DNA from: Leptospira kanakyensis
Lineage (GTDB): Bacteria; Spirochaetota; Leptospiria; Leptospirales; Leptospiraceae
DNA length: 64,000 nt
Assembly: GCF_004769235.1 (NCBI RefSeq)
Contig: NZ_RQFG01000012.1
Location: 274,718-338,717 of the forward strand
Direction of reading: 5' to 3'
Notes under the pieces: generated by a model
Databases searched by the model: none
What the model saw: only the letters and a program-made list of their open reading frames with translations
What the model was told of the DNA's origin: nothing
Program-made: the position numbers and the translations under genes
Part shown: piece after piece, positions 28,310 through 37,533 of the stretch
How the letters are laid out: each line of letters begins with the position of its first letter
How positions within the stretch are numbered: the stretch's first letter is position 1

Positions 28310-28885
28310 ATGAAATTTCTTTTAACTTTCTTAATTTTCTTTATACCATTACTTGCTAAGTCTAATCTTCCAATTTCTTTTGAAGAAAATGGGCTTTATG
28401 GTTTTAAAAATAAATCGGGCAAAGTCATCATCAAACCCCAATACCAACATGTGATGGACTTCACCAAAGAATCAGTCAGTTTTGTTGTGAGTGACAACAA
28501 GTGGGTATGTATTGATACCAAAAACAAAATTCTTTTGGAAACCTTTGTTTATGATAATGGGCCTGATTATTATTCAGAAAAACTCGCGCGGTTTGTAGAA
28601 AACGGTAAGTTTGGTTTTTTTGATTCTCATTGCAAAAAACAAATCCCTGCGAGTTATGATTTTGTTTTTCCTTTTGTAAACGGTTTTTCTATCGTATGTA
28701 ATGGCTGTAAATTACAACCAGAGGATGAACATTCAAGGATTGTAGGAGGAAAGTATGGTGCCATAAATAAAACAGGCAAACTAGTCATTCCAATCCAATA
28801 TGAACAGATTGACTCCATTGATGCAAAAAAGAAAACAGCCAACGTTACCAACAACAAAACAAAGATTACAATCAACTTCAAATAG
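28310..28885 (+). CDS. WG-repeat protein, exported
   Basis: After a signal peptide (FLIFFIPLLAKSNLP) come three WG/KWG-type repeats: GLYGFKNKSGKVIIKPQYQH, KFGFFDSHCKKQIPASYDFV and KYGAINKTGKLVIPIQYEQI. These form short beta blades often found in secreted bacterial proteins of unknown role. It is 5 nt downstream of the membrane protein and 9 nt upstream of the peptidase gene, so it is probably part of the same unit and may present or inhibit a substrate; this is speculation. Confidence 0.85.
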   Translation: MKFLLTFLIFFIPLLAKSNLPISFEENGLYGFKNKSGKVIIKPQYQHVMDFTKESVSFVVSDNKWVCIDTKNKILLETFVYDNGPDYYSEKLARFVENGKFGFFDSHCKKQIPASYDFVFPFVNGFSIVCNGCKLQPEDEHSRIVGGKYGAINKTGKLVIPIQYEQIDSIDAKKKTANVTNNKTKITINFK

Positions 28886-28894
28886 AGAATCACA

Positions 28895-30475
28895 ATGCCA
28901 ATTCGAATGACAGATGACGACAAGGAACCAGAAGAAGAATCAAAGTCAAAAGGAAGTTCTTTTTTTCTAATAGCGATTATCGCCTTCCTCGGTGGACTTA
29001 TTTTTAAATACCCTAAGGTAATGATCCCGATTCTACTGATAAGCCTACTTGGACTCATTTGTATTGGAAGTATTTCAGATGATTCTGACACAGAAGAGGA
29101 TCATTCCACCGAATCTGTGTCAGATGGCCCTCATAAATTAGGTGCAAAGTTTGATACGAAAAAGTATGACAGAACACCCGTTTATGAACCACTTTCGAAA
29201 GATTCTGAGAACACGTTACCTTCCGAAGTTTCCTTACTCAAATACGCTCCCAAAAGACAAAGCCAAGGGGAGCAAGGTTCATGTACAGGTTGGGCCGTTT
29301 CCTACGCTGCGCGAACCATTTTACACGCAAAAGCAACGGGAGAGGATCCAAACAAGGTTAGTTTTAGTCCGGCTTATCTGTTCAATCAAAACACAGATAA
29401 AGATTGTGACGGGGCTTACCCTGTCGACTTACTGGAAGATTTAAAAAAACAAGGGAATTTACAATTTTCAGAATTTCCTTACAATGAAAATTCGTGCCGC
29501 AACAAACCTTCTTCAGAACAAAAGGAAAAAGCAAAAGAGTTTCGAATTGAGGGTTACCAACGCCTAACAGAAGATGGCGAAAAATACGAAACTGATATTG
29601 ATTCAATCAAACAATATTTATCTCAAGGTTCTCCTATAGTGATTTCGATGGAAGTTGGTGGAACTTTTTTAGACCTAAACAAAGCAGTTTGGATTCCCAC
29701 TTCAGAGGATTACAAAGCAGTCAAACGTTATAAAAAAGGAAAAGATTCATCGGGAGACTGGGGTGGCCATGCAATGACTGCCATTGGTTATGATGATAAC
29801 AAAGAAGGTGGTGCCTTCCAAATCATGAATTCCTGGGGGGAACGATTTGGCCATAAGGGAATTTTTTGGATTCGTTACGAAGATTTTAATTTATTTGTTA
29901 GAGAGGCTTATGCTCTTTATCCACCAAAAACTTTTGCACCTAACGAAACTTTTTCTTACCAACTTGGTTTGATTGACAATTCCACCAAAGAATTCATCCC
30001 ATTAGAACAAATTAAGGATAATATCTACAAAACAAAAAACCCAATCAAGATTGGGACTCGATTCAAAGTCAGTGTAAAAAACGAAAAACCAATTTATCTT
30101 TATATTTTTGGCCAGGAGACGGATGGTAGCTCCTATGTTCTATTTCCTTATACAGATAAACATAGTCCGTATTGCGGAACCAGTGGAGTCAGAGTTTTTC
30201 CCAAAAAACAAAGTTTAGAAGTAGATAACGTTGGCAAAAAAGATAGTATCGTTATTGTTTTTGCGAAAAAGCAGTTAGATTACAAGTCAATCAATGTTTC
30301 CGTCAATCGATCAAAATCAAATTCCTATTTAGAAAAGTTCCAATCAGTAGTCCAAACAAAACGATCCCAAGGATCCCAATTCGGAAAGAACGGAGATAAA
30401 ATTGATTTGGTTTCCACAGACCACGATCCGAACTCACTAGACTTTGTACTAATTGAGTTTGATAAAGAAAAATAA
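28895..30475 (+). CDS. papain-like (C1) cysteine peptidase with membrane anchor
   Basis: Residues 21-60 contain two hydrophobic helices. An acidic linker leads to a papain-type catalytic domain: QGEQGSCTGWAVSYA with Gln and nucleophile Cys130, the His in WGGHAMTAIGYDD, and Asn in QIMNSWGERFGHKG. The pro-segment typical of secreted cathepsins is missing. The C-terminal 140 residues (IKIGTRFKVSVKNEKPIYLY, SYVLFPY) resemble DUF4384-like modules. It ends the operon of secreted, membrane and WG-repeat proteins. Substrate and side of the membrane are unknown. Confidence 0.85.
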   Translation: MPIRMTDDDKEPEEESKSKGSSFFLIAIIAFLGGLIFKYPKVMIPILLISLLGLICIGSISDDSDTEEDHSTESVSDGPHKLGAKFDTKKYDRTPVYEPLSKDSENTLPSEVSLLKYAPKRQSQGEQGSCTGWAVSYAARTILHAKATGEDPNKVSFSPAYLFNQNTDKDCDGAYPVDLLEDLKKQGNLQFSEFPYNENSCRNKPSSEQKEKAKEFRIEGYQRLTEDGEKYETDIDSIKQYLSQGSPIVISMEVGGTFLDLNKAVWIPTSEDYKAVKRYKKGKDSSGDWGGHAMTAIGYDDNKEGGAFQIMNSWGERFGHKGIFWIRYEDFNLFVREAYALYPPKTFAPNETFSYQLGLIDNSTKEFIPLEQIKDNIYKTKNPIKIGTRFKVSVKNEKPIYLYIFGQETDGSSYVLFPYTDKHSPYCGTSGVRVFPKKQSLEVDNVGKKDSIVIVFAKKQLDYKSINVSVNRSKSNSYLEKFQSVVQTKRSQGSQFGKNGDKIDLVSTDHDPNSLDFVLIEFDKEK

Positions 30476-30520
30476 ACCTATGACACTAGAACTCAAGTTT
30501 GCACGATTGCAGTGTCGGGT

Positions 30521-30543
30521 AAAATCCGAATCATCGGTTTTTT
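30521..30543 (+). terminator. short hairpin with T-run after the peptidase gene
   Basis: CCGA (30526-30529) and TCGG (30533-30536) pair around ATCA and are followed by seven T residues. Upstream A residues can extend pairing with the T-run after one mismatch. GACACT (30482-30487) and AGTGTC (30511-30516) form a second stem just before. It lies only 7 nt before the next ATG. Confidence 0.45.
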
Positions 30544-30549
30544 CGAAAA

Positions 30550-32580
30550 ATGAATTGGAAACTTTTGTTTTGGTTGTTTTGCCTATATAGTTGCGTTCCG
30601 CTTTCTCATACAACAGACAGTCCCATTGCCATCCATGGACAGATTGACTTTAGGGATTGGGATTTCCAACAATCCCTTCCCCTATCAGGGGAATGGACTT
30701 TCCACTGGAATCAATTCAACCTACCTAACCAATCCATACCAGAGAAATTAATTAGCTCTCATAAACAAAATCAAAACTCAGACAACTCTGATGATTTCCA
30801 AACTATCGGAGAAAGATGGAAAAATAAATTTGAAGGCACTGGTTACGCCACCTACCAATTGAATATTTTATTCCCTGAGTCTGCAAAAGAAAATATATAC
30901 GCACTTCGATTCTTTCAAACTGGTGGAGCAGCGATGTCCATATATATCGATGGAGTTTTGAAGTTACAACTTGGAAAAGTAGGAACATCCAAAGTTACCA
31001 TGGTTCCCACTCGTAGTTCGGGACTCATAATACTTCCTTATCCGAAGGCAGAAACAAAAATCCTTGTCCATATATCTAATTTTCATCATGATGACGGAGC
31101 TTTTTGGTATCCGCCGGTTTTAGGTCTTCAAAAAAATATAAGTCACGATTCCTTCCTAGAAATTACAAGAGATTCTCTACTCACCGGTGCCCTATTATTT
31201 ATGGCATTCTATCACTTTGTCGTATTTTTATTCAGAAGAAATCGAATTCTAATTTTTTACTTTGGTTTGTATAGTCTCATCATTGCCTTACACTCCATTT
31301 CGCTCAATGGAGATTCGTTATACTACTTATTTCCAAATGTCCCTTACCGAATTGCTTTTGTACTTTCTTTGATTTTTTTCTTAGCCATGCCTTCTTATCT
31401 TTTATTTCTAACCGAACGATTTCCAGACAACTTTTCAAAACGAATTACTAATTTCTTTGTCATATCTTGTTCATTATTATTTCTTTTTGTTTTAATAACA
31501 CCATCAGAATTGGGGTCACAAACAACATTTTACGGATTATTTTTAACGATCGTCGGATTATTTTACACCATCATTGGTATTACCCACGCTGTTTTTCAAA
31601 AAAAAGAAATGGCCATTCCACTGTTAGTAGTTCAAGTTTTTTTATTTTTGACTGCGATCAATGACACTCTTTATCTCTACGGTATACTGAACTATTTTTT
31701 GATCCTAAAATATTCTTATCTTTCAACAGTATTATTTCAATCATTGGTTCTTGCTTCTTATTTCACAAAATCTTTTATCAAAAACGAAACTCTAGGAAAA
31801 GAACTGATCGCGCTCAACGAATCCTTAGAAAAAACAGTGATCCTTCGTACTAGTGAATACAAAGAAGCAAAACAAGTTGCCGAAGAAGCGAATGAATGGA
31901 AAGATAAATTCATATCTCTTGTTGCTCATGATTTACGTTCGCCACTTAGCACCGTTTACTCTGCGTTAACCATTGCGACAGACGAAGATTCTAACGAAGT
32001 CGATAAAACGCATATTTACAAACAAGTGTTTGTGATCTTAGAAAATGCAATGTCAACTGTGGAACATCTATTAAACCTAAACCGGTTCCGCAGAAACCAG
32101 GGGCAATACCTTTTACAACTATCAGAGAATCGGTTAGTTGAAATAACGAATCCTCTTAAGACTGGGATCATATTTGATCTACAAAAAAAATCATTACAAA
32201 TTGATTGGCTCATTCCTGAAAATGTAACCGTTTATACAGATCCGTCCATTCTAGCCGAAATCCTTCGGAATCTCATCTCAAACGCAATTAAATTCAGTTA
32301 CCCGAATGGTTGGATCCGTGTGAGTTCAGAAGAACAGATTGATTATACGGAAATCACTATCGAAGATAATGGCCAAGGAATTTCACAAGAACTGCAAAAA
32401 GAAATTTTTTCTAATCCGAAGCCATCACAAGGAACCATGGGAGAAAGAGGGTTTGGGATTGGTCTTAAACTTTGTTTGGAACTTATGCGTCTTCATGGAG
32501 GGAATATCAAAGTGGAATCGGAGCCAAATCAAGGGAGTAAGTTTATTTTAGAGTTTCCGAAAAAAACATCTGCACTCTAA
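30550..32580 (+). CDS. 7TMR-DISM sensor histidine kinase
   Basis: A leader ending LYSC is followed by a 7TMR-DISM extracellular sandwich (LPLSGEWTFHWNQF), similar in plan to the cyclase at 25.5 kb, then seven membrane helices (about residues 215-405). The kinase follows: HisKA with SLVAHDLRSPLSTVYSAL and HATPase with ILRNLISNAIKFSYPNGW, EDNGQGIS and GFGIGLKLCLELMRLHGG. No receiver domain is fused and no response regulator is adjacent. The 3' end overlaps the convergent RRM gene by 38 bp. Confidence 0.88.
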   Translation: MNWKLLFWLFCLYSCVPLSHTTDSPIAIHGQIDFRDWDFQQSLPLSGEWTFHWNQFNLPNQSIPEKLISSHKQNQNSDNSDDFQTIGERWKNKFEGTGYATYQLNILFPESAKENIYALRFFQTGGAAMSIYIDGVLKLQLGKVGTSKVTMVPTRSSGLIILPYPKAETKILVHISNFHHDDGAFWYPPVLGLQKNISHDSFLEITRDSLLTGALLFMAFYHFVVFLFRRNRILIFYFGLYSLIIALHSISLNGDSLYYLFPNVPYRIAFVLSLIFFLAMPSYLLFLTERFPDNFSKRITNFFVISCSLLFLFVLITPSELGSQTTFYGLFLTIVGLFYTIIGITHAVFQKKEMAIPLLVVQVFLFLTAINDTLYLYGILNYFLILKYSYLSTVLFQSLVLASYFTKSFIKNETLGKELIALNESLEKTVILRTSEYKEAKQVAEEANEWKDKFISLVAHDLRSPLSTVYSALTIATDEDSNEVDKTHIYKQVFVILENAMSTVEHLLNLNRFRRNQGQYLLQLSENRLVEITNPLKTGIIFDLQKKSLQIDWLIPENVTVYTDPSILAEILRNLISNAIKFSYPNGWIRVSSEEQIDYTEITIEDNGQGISQELQKEIFSNPKPSQGTMGERGFGIGLKLCLELMRLHGGNIKVESEPNQGSKFILEFPKKTSAL

Positions 32581-32821
32581 TGCAGACAGGATTCACTTTC
32601 ATTTCTCGGTTTAGAATATTCTTTCCGTTTAAATCATTGATTGCATTGTCTGCATCTTTACGTTCTTTCATTTCGATAAAACCGAAACCTTTTGAACCAC
32701 CAGTGTATTGGTCTGTAATGATTTTAGCAGAAGAAACTGCTCCGTGCACTGAAAAAAGCTCATTTAGCTTGTTTTCGGTCATTTCGTAAGAAAGGTTTCC
32801 TACATAGATATTTACTGACAT
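32543..32821 (-). CDS. RRM-type RNA-binding protein
   Basis: A single RRM of about 80 residues: NIYVGNLSYEMTENKLNELF with RNP2 (IYVGNL), and KGFGFIEM as RNP1. Such proteins are often cold-induced RNA chaperones. After beta-4 (NREMKVN) the tail reads NPVCIRVQMFFSETLK, unlike the usual basic or Gly-rich tail, and lies inside the 3' end of the convergent kinase gene, so the C-terminus may have been reshaped by deletion or frameshift. The ribosome binding site sits in a perfect hairpin (32821-32854). Confidence 0.88.
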   Translation of the reverse strand: MSVNIYVGNLSYEMTENKLNELFSVHGAVSSAKIITDQYTGGSKGFGFIEMKERKDADNAINDLNGKNILNREMKVNPVCIRVQMFFSETLK

Positions 32822-32854
32822 TTGATTTCCTCAAATTTAAATCAGGAAATCAAA
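32821..32854 (-). promoter_or_regulatory. hairpin sequestering the RRM gene ribosome binding site
   Basis: On the minus strand TTTGATTTCCT is followed, after a 12-nt loop, by its exact inverse AGGAAATCAAA, which contains the Shine-Dalgarno (AGGA) and runs into the A of the ATG. An 11-bp all-paired stem at this place would hide the start of translation. It looks like an RNA thermometer or an autoregulatory site for the encoded RNA-binding protein. Confidence 0.7.
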
Positions 32855-32933
32855 AACTTCCGGGTTTTGCCTATGAAATTTCTTGATTAATTAACCCAAA
32901 ACTATAGACTTGATTTAGGTCAGGGACAACCAA

Positions 32934-35900
32934 ATGAAGAGATTCACACTACCGTTGGTATTTTTTCTCCTCTCTTCCTGCTCTCTTCCCTCACTGTCTC
33001 GTAGTCCTCTAGATTTTTTGGCCTTCCTTCGTTTTTTTTCAGGCCCACAGTTTACAGGACATAGTATCGGTGGTGTGGTCTCTGGACTCATACCAGGAAC
33101 TTCCGTCACAGTCACGAACAACCAAGAATCGGTTACAGTGAGTTCCGATGGAAACTTTATTTTCCCAACGAAACTCAGTTCAGGACAAAGTTACGATGTT
33201 AGTTTTGTTACCAATGGTGCTGGACTCACTTGTTCCATAGCCAATGCCCAAGGTGTTGTACAAAGTAGCAATATAACAAACGTAAGTATCACATGTGGGC
33301 TTGGTGCAAACTTTTATGAAGTGGGCGTAAATGTTTCCGGACTCAGTGGAACCATCACAGTCCAGAACAACGGAGCAGATACTTTAAATATATCAACAAC
33401 CGGCCTGACAAAATTCACAACCCTTGTGTCCACAGGTAACAATTATGCAGTGACCATTACCTCACAGCCGGTGGGTACAATCTGTTCGTTTGATGATCCA
33501 ACGCTTACTGTGGGAACTATAGCTGCTGCCAATGTAACTATATTTATAACGTGTGTTAACGGATACATCGTAGGTGGAAACATACACCCGAATCCAAGTT
33601 CGGATCTTGGAACCAGTCTTATCTCAAGGAAATCTTTTTTAAAAACAAAAGTTGGTTCCTTTCCAGTCAATGCTGGTGGAGCCGGTGCTATCACAGGAGG
33701 GGCGGTTGCCAGTGCAACACCTACCACTGCTCGGTTTAATGGCCCGAATATGATCACTACCGATGGTAATTTTATCTACTTAGCTGATTCTGTGAATGCA
33801 GTGATTCGAAAGATTGATAAATCCAACGGAACTACCACCATCCTCGCCGGAGGAAATTCGGGAGGGGGAACTGTTTGTCCCGGTACTCTAACAACCAATT
33901 GTCAAGATGGCGTTGGAACCGCAGCACAGTTTAATGGAATAGTTGGCCTAACCACCAATGGAAACAATTTATTTGTTTTAGAATCAACAGGCGGAAGGAT
34001 TAGAAAAGTCAATTTAGCTACTTCCACAGTATCTACGTTTGCTGGAAGTGGAAATGCCGCCTCAGCTGACAACGTATCAGGAATCCTTGCGTCTTTTAAT
34101 AATCCTTCTTCCATTACCATGTTTAACGGAAGTCTTTATATTGTAGATCGCGGGAACTGCACCATTCGTGTTGTGAATCCGACCACAACTGCCGTAAGCA
34201 CCATCGCCGGAGGCCCCACTCTATGCAGTTTTGTAGACAACACAACAGGAACTAACGCTCGCTTTGTGTCCCCAATCACTGCGGTTGGTTTAGGAGGATA
34301 CCTTTATATTACAGATCTCGGCGGAGGAGGTGGCCATAAAATTCGTAGACTTTCCCTTAGCGGCACCAATGCAGTAGATACGATAGCGGGAGATGGAGTG
34401 CAGGCATCCACAGATGGATTAGGAACGGCTGCCCAGTTCAATGACCCACATGGACTCACAACAGATGGAACCAATTTATTCATCTCCGAATGGTCAGGAC
34501 ATAAAATCAGACATCTCGATCTATCCACAAACAAAGTCACAACTCTCGCAGGAAACACACCTGGTTATTCTGACAATACTGGCGGAATGGGTCTTTTGAA
34601 TTTTCCCGGTTATCTATTGTCAGACGGACTCAATATTTATATTTCCGATACGGGAAACCATTCCCTTCGATATTTAGAACCCTCCGAATTGCTTCGTTAT
34701 ACATTTGATGGAAATACAAACGATTCAATTGGAACAAATCACGGAACTATCGTAGGTGGCCCCACTCCCACAATGGATGAAAACGGTTTTGCGGGTGGTG
34801 CTTATGAATTTCACGGAGGTGTTGAATACATCCAATCAACTGTAAACATCGCAACCACTATTACAGATAACTTAACAATCTCCGCCTGGGTTTATCCTGC
34901 GGGTGGCCTGGTTACACAGTTCATATTCAGTAATGGACAAGGTGGTTCGAATGGATATGGACTCGCCATTGATCCCTCTCGTAGTTTACAAGTGATCCTC
35001 GCAGGTGTAGCAGGTAGTGGACTGACTACAATGCGGCTTCCATTAAACCAATGGTCTCATGTATTGCTTCGCAGATCCTACCCCAACTGGCAAATTTTCA
35101 TCAATGGTAAAGCAGATTCTCTCGTTTTTACCATGAACCCGATCCTACCGGCCAGTACTTTCAAAGTGGGGGAAGCAGGACACGGATACCCATTTAAAGG
35201 TAAAATCTCCGATGTTCGATTATTTAATGGAGCCCTAGACAACGATGCTATCCAAAAACTTGCCACACAAGTTCCTTCAGGACTTGTCACCTACTTCCCG
35301 TTCAATGGGAATACAAAAGACTATGGAAGCGCTGGAAACCATTTAACCATTTCGGGGGTAGCGGCCACTACAAACGATAGAAATGGTCACCCCAGTGGAG
35401 CCTATTATTTTAATGGTGCCTCCTTTATGCAAAGGTTAAACCCAAATGGTTTACCAGTAGGAAGTAGTCCAAGAACCATTTGTGCTTGGTTCAATAAATC
35501 AAGTACTATTGGCGAATACATTGTAGGTTATGGAACCTTCATCAATTCCCAAGGGAATGGCCTCGTAGTTACTGATACCGTCACAGGAATGTTTGGTGTA
35601 GCCGATGATGTAGTGATCTTTCACGAAGGTTTTCGGAACCAATGGATGCATCTTTGCGGAACATATACTGCCGGCAACATTGAAATTTATGAAAATGGAG
35701 TTTTACGTGTTTCTGGATCTAAATCATGGTCTACCGTCCCAGGTCCTAGCCTGGAAGTAGGAAGGCGCCTCGATGGAGTTGGCGGCAACTTTAGTGGCGA
35801 TCTAGACGAGATTAGAATCTACGATCGTGTCCTTAGCATTTCGGAAATCAGAGCTCTATCAGGACATTATCCAACACAAGTCAGCAGTTGGAACCAAACA

Positions 35901-36641
35901 CCTGCTAGCAGTAGCTTAAAGTTATTTTTAATGCCAGAAGCTGCATCCTTTGGACCGGGAGCTTGCAGTGGAGGAGCCAATTGTGTAGGTGTTTTGGATG
36001 ACCGGAGTGGGAACGGACTTCATGTCAGTCAAGGCACGGGGGCCAATCAGCCTATTTTCAGTGCTACCGGGCTCAATGGATCAAAAAGTTTACGTTATTC
36101 AGATTCTACGGGAACGTTTTTATCAAGAGCTTGTACTCCTGAATTAAATAGTATAGCAAATACCATTTTTGCTGTATTTATTGATTTGCAATCTTCAGGA
36201 AGTGATGGTATTTTTCAAAATGGCAATTCTGGTAAGTTATTGTATCTACCTGGTTTTTTAGGTACAAAAGTTGTAAATTTATTTGATTTATCAATTGTTA
36301 CTACTCGATTGATTACCAATCCTTCTTACCATTCAATCAATGAAGCCGTTCTCATGTCACTTGACTACAACGGAACTTCAGGAAATGTTTATAAAGGAGG
36401 GGCCGTAGTAACTTCCTCGAGTTTCGGAACACCTACTTACAATTGCACTAGTGGAAACTTGGATGTCGGAAGGTATTATTGGAATATAGGAGGTGCTCCA
36501 CCATCTGATGGAGATTATTTAGAAGGTTTTATGGGAGATTTAATTTATTTCGACCAATCCCTTTCCACAAGTGATAGGGAAATCGTTGAATGTTATCTTT
36601 CGAATAAATACAATCTCCCTCTGGGTCACACCTGTCCTTAA
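32934..36641 (+). CDS. large NHL/LamG-domain surface lipoprotein
   Basis: A 1235-residue lipoprotein (lipobox LLSSC). Residues about 45-215 hold two or three copies of a beta module with VSGLxxG...V-T-V-x-N-N and a closing C-S-I/F...V-x-I-T-C pattern. Next come about five NHL-type repeats (ARFNGPNMITTDGNFIYLAD, RKIDKSNGTTTILAGG), a beta propeller. Two LamG/concanavalin-like domains follow, each starting near LxYFPFNGNTKDYGSAGNH-type sequence, and a third lectin-like region is at the C-terminus. The build suits binding of glycans or proteins at the cell surface. No catalytic motif was seen. AGGGA precedes the ATG. Confidence 0.88.
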   Translation: MKRFTLPLVFFLLSSCSLPSLSRSPLDFLAFLRFFSGPQFTGHSIGGVVSGLIPGTSVTVTNNQESVTVSSDGNFIFPTKLSSGQSYDVSFVTNGAGLTCSIANAQGVVQSSNITNVSITCGLGANFYEVGVNVSGLSGTITVQNNGADTLNISTTGLTKFTTLVSTGNNYAVTITSQPVGTICSFDDPTLTVGTIAAANVTIFITCVNGYIVGGNIHPNPSSDLGTSLISRKSFLKTKVGSFPVNAGGAGAITGGAVASATPTTARFNGPNMITTDGNFIYLADSVNAVIRKIDKSNGTTTILAGGNSGGGTVCPGTLTTNCQDGVGTAAQFNGIVGLTTNGNNLFVLESTGGRIRKVNLATSTVSTFAGSGNAASADNVSGILASFNNPSSITMFNGSLYIVDRGNCTIRVVNPTTTAVSTIAGGPTLCSFVDNTTGTNARFVSPITAVGLGGYLYITDLGGGGGHKIRRLSLSGTNAVDTIAGDGVQASTDGLGTAAQFNDPHGLTTDGTNLFISEWSGHKIRHLDLSTNKVTTLAGNTPGYSDNTGGMGLLNFPGYLLSDGLNIYISDTGNHSLRYLEPSELLRYTFDGNTNDSIGTNHGTIVGGPTPTMDENGFAGGAYEFHGGVEYIQSTVNIATTITDNLTISAWVYPAGGLVTQFIFSNGQGGSNGYGLAIDPSRSLQVILAGVAGSGLTTMRLPLNQWSHVLLRRSYPNWQIFINGKADSLVFTMNPILPASTFKVGEAGHGYPFKGKISDVRLFNGALDNDAIQKLATQVPSGLVTYFPFNGNTKDYGSAGNHLTISGVAATTNDRNGHPSGAYYFNGASFMQRLNPNGLPVGSSPRTICAWFNKSSTIGEYIVGYGTFINSQGNGLVVTDTVTGMFGVADDVVIFHEGFRNQWMHLCGTYTAGNIEIYENGVLRVSGSKSWSTVPGPSLEVGRRLDGVGGNFSGDLDEIRIYDRVLSISEIRALSGHYPTQVSSWNQTPASSSLKLFLMPEAASFGPGACSGGANCVGVLDDRSGNGLHVSQGTGANQPIFSATGLNGSKSLRYSDSTGTFLSRACTPELNSIANTIFAVFIDLQSSGSDGIFQNGNSGKLLYLPGFLGTKVVNLFDLSIVTTRLITNPSYHSINEAVLMSLDYNGTSGNVYKGGAVVTSSSFGTPTYNCTSGNLDVGRYYWNIGGAPPSDGDYLEGFMGDLIYFDQSLSTSDREIVECYLSNKYNLPLGHTCP

Positions 36642-36661
36642 TCTTATTTCAAAAGTCTAAT

Positions 36662-37513
36662 TTACAGTTTACCTTTGGGTAAATATATTTCCGTGTGCAC
36701 TAAATCACCCACACCTAACTTTCGTTCATCTGTGTTTCTCTTAAACACCAAATAGGGACTAGGAAACCACAAAGCTACTTCATCCGTATCTTGGTTTATT
36801 TGCATCACCTCGGCTTCTATTGAATTAAGATTTTTTTGCCGAAAAATTTCCATTGGATTCCCGCTAAAAAGGATCTGGCCTCCAGACACCATAAAGACTC
36901 TTTTTGATAGTTTGATGACTTCCGGGATCTCATGGGTGATAAGCAGAACCGTCATTTGAAATCGATTCTGCAATGTTTGGATGAGGGAAACGAGTTGGTT
37001 ACGAATTCTATGGTCTAGGGAAGTGAATGGTTCATCCAAAAAAAGAAATTTGGGTTTTTGTATGAGAGCACGAACAAGAGCCAATCTTTGTTTTTCTCCC
37101 CCTGACAATCCATCGACCTTTTGATTGAATAGATGCCCCACTTCCGCAATAGAGATTAGTTCCGTTAAAAAGGGTTGGTCGCCTTTTCCTTTATGAAAGG
37201 CAAACTCCAAATTTTCGCGCACATTCATATTTGGGTACAAGGAAGATTCTTGGAATAAAAAACCAATGGATCTAGAAAGAATGGGTAGGTTTATTTTTTT
37301 TTCGGAATCAAACCAAGTTTGACCATCAACGGATATAAAACCACGGTCAGGAGTTAGCAGTCCCGAAAGTAATTTCAAAAAAGTAGTTTTTCCAACCCCT
37401 GATTCACCAAAAAGAGAATTTGTTTGGTGTAAGGGAATCTCACATTGAAAATTAAATTCCAGTGGTTTAGAGGATCTGGACAAAAAAGTTTTTTGGATGT
37501 CTATTTTGATCAT
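36662..37513 (-). CDS. modC: molybdate ABC transporter ATP-binding protein
   Basis: Walker A GESGVGKTTFL (Lys42), Q-loop, signature LSGGEKQRLALVRAL, Walker B KFLFLDEPFTSLD and the switch His in LLITHEIPEV are all present. The C-terminal part after residue 215 is a shortened TOBE/Mop-like domain. It energises uptake with ModB and ModA. The gene order A-B-C on one strand with 20-50 nt gaps indicates an operon. Confidence 0.9.
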   Translation of the reverse strand: MIKIDIQKTFLSRSSKPLEFNFQCEIPLHQTNSLFGESGVGKTTFLKLLSGLLTPDRGFISVDGQTWFDSEKKINLPILSRSIGFLFQESSLYPNMNVRENLEFAFHKGKGDQPFLTELISIAEVGHLFNQKVDGLSGGEKQRLALVRALIQKPKFLFLDEPFTSLDHRIRNQLVSLIQTLQNRFQMTVLLITHEIPEVIKLSKRVFMVSGGQILFSGNPMEIFRQKNLNSIEAEVMQINQDTDEVALWFPSPYLVFKRNTDERKLGVGDLVHTEIYLPKGKL

Positions 37514-37533
37514 TCGAAACTCAAGACTATGAA

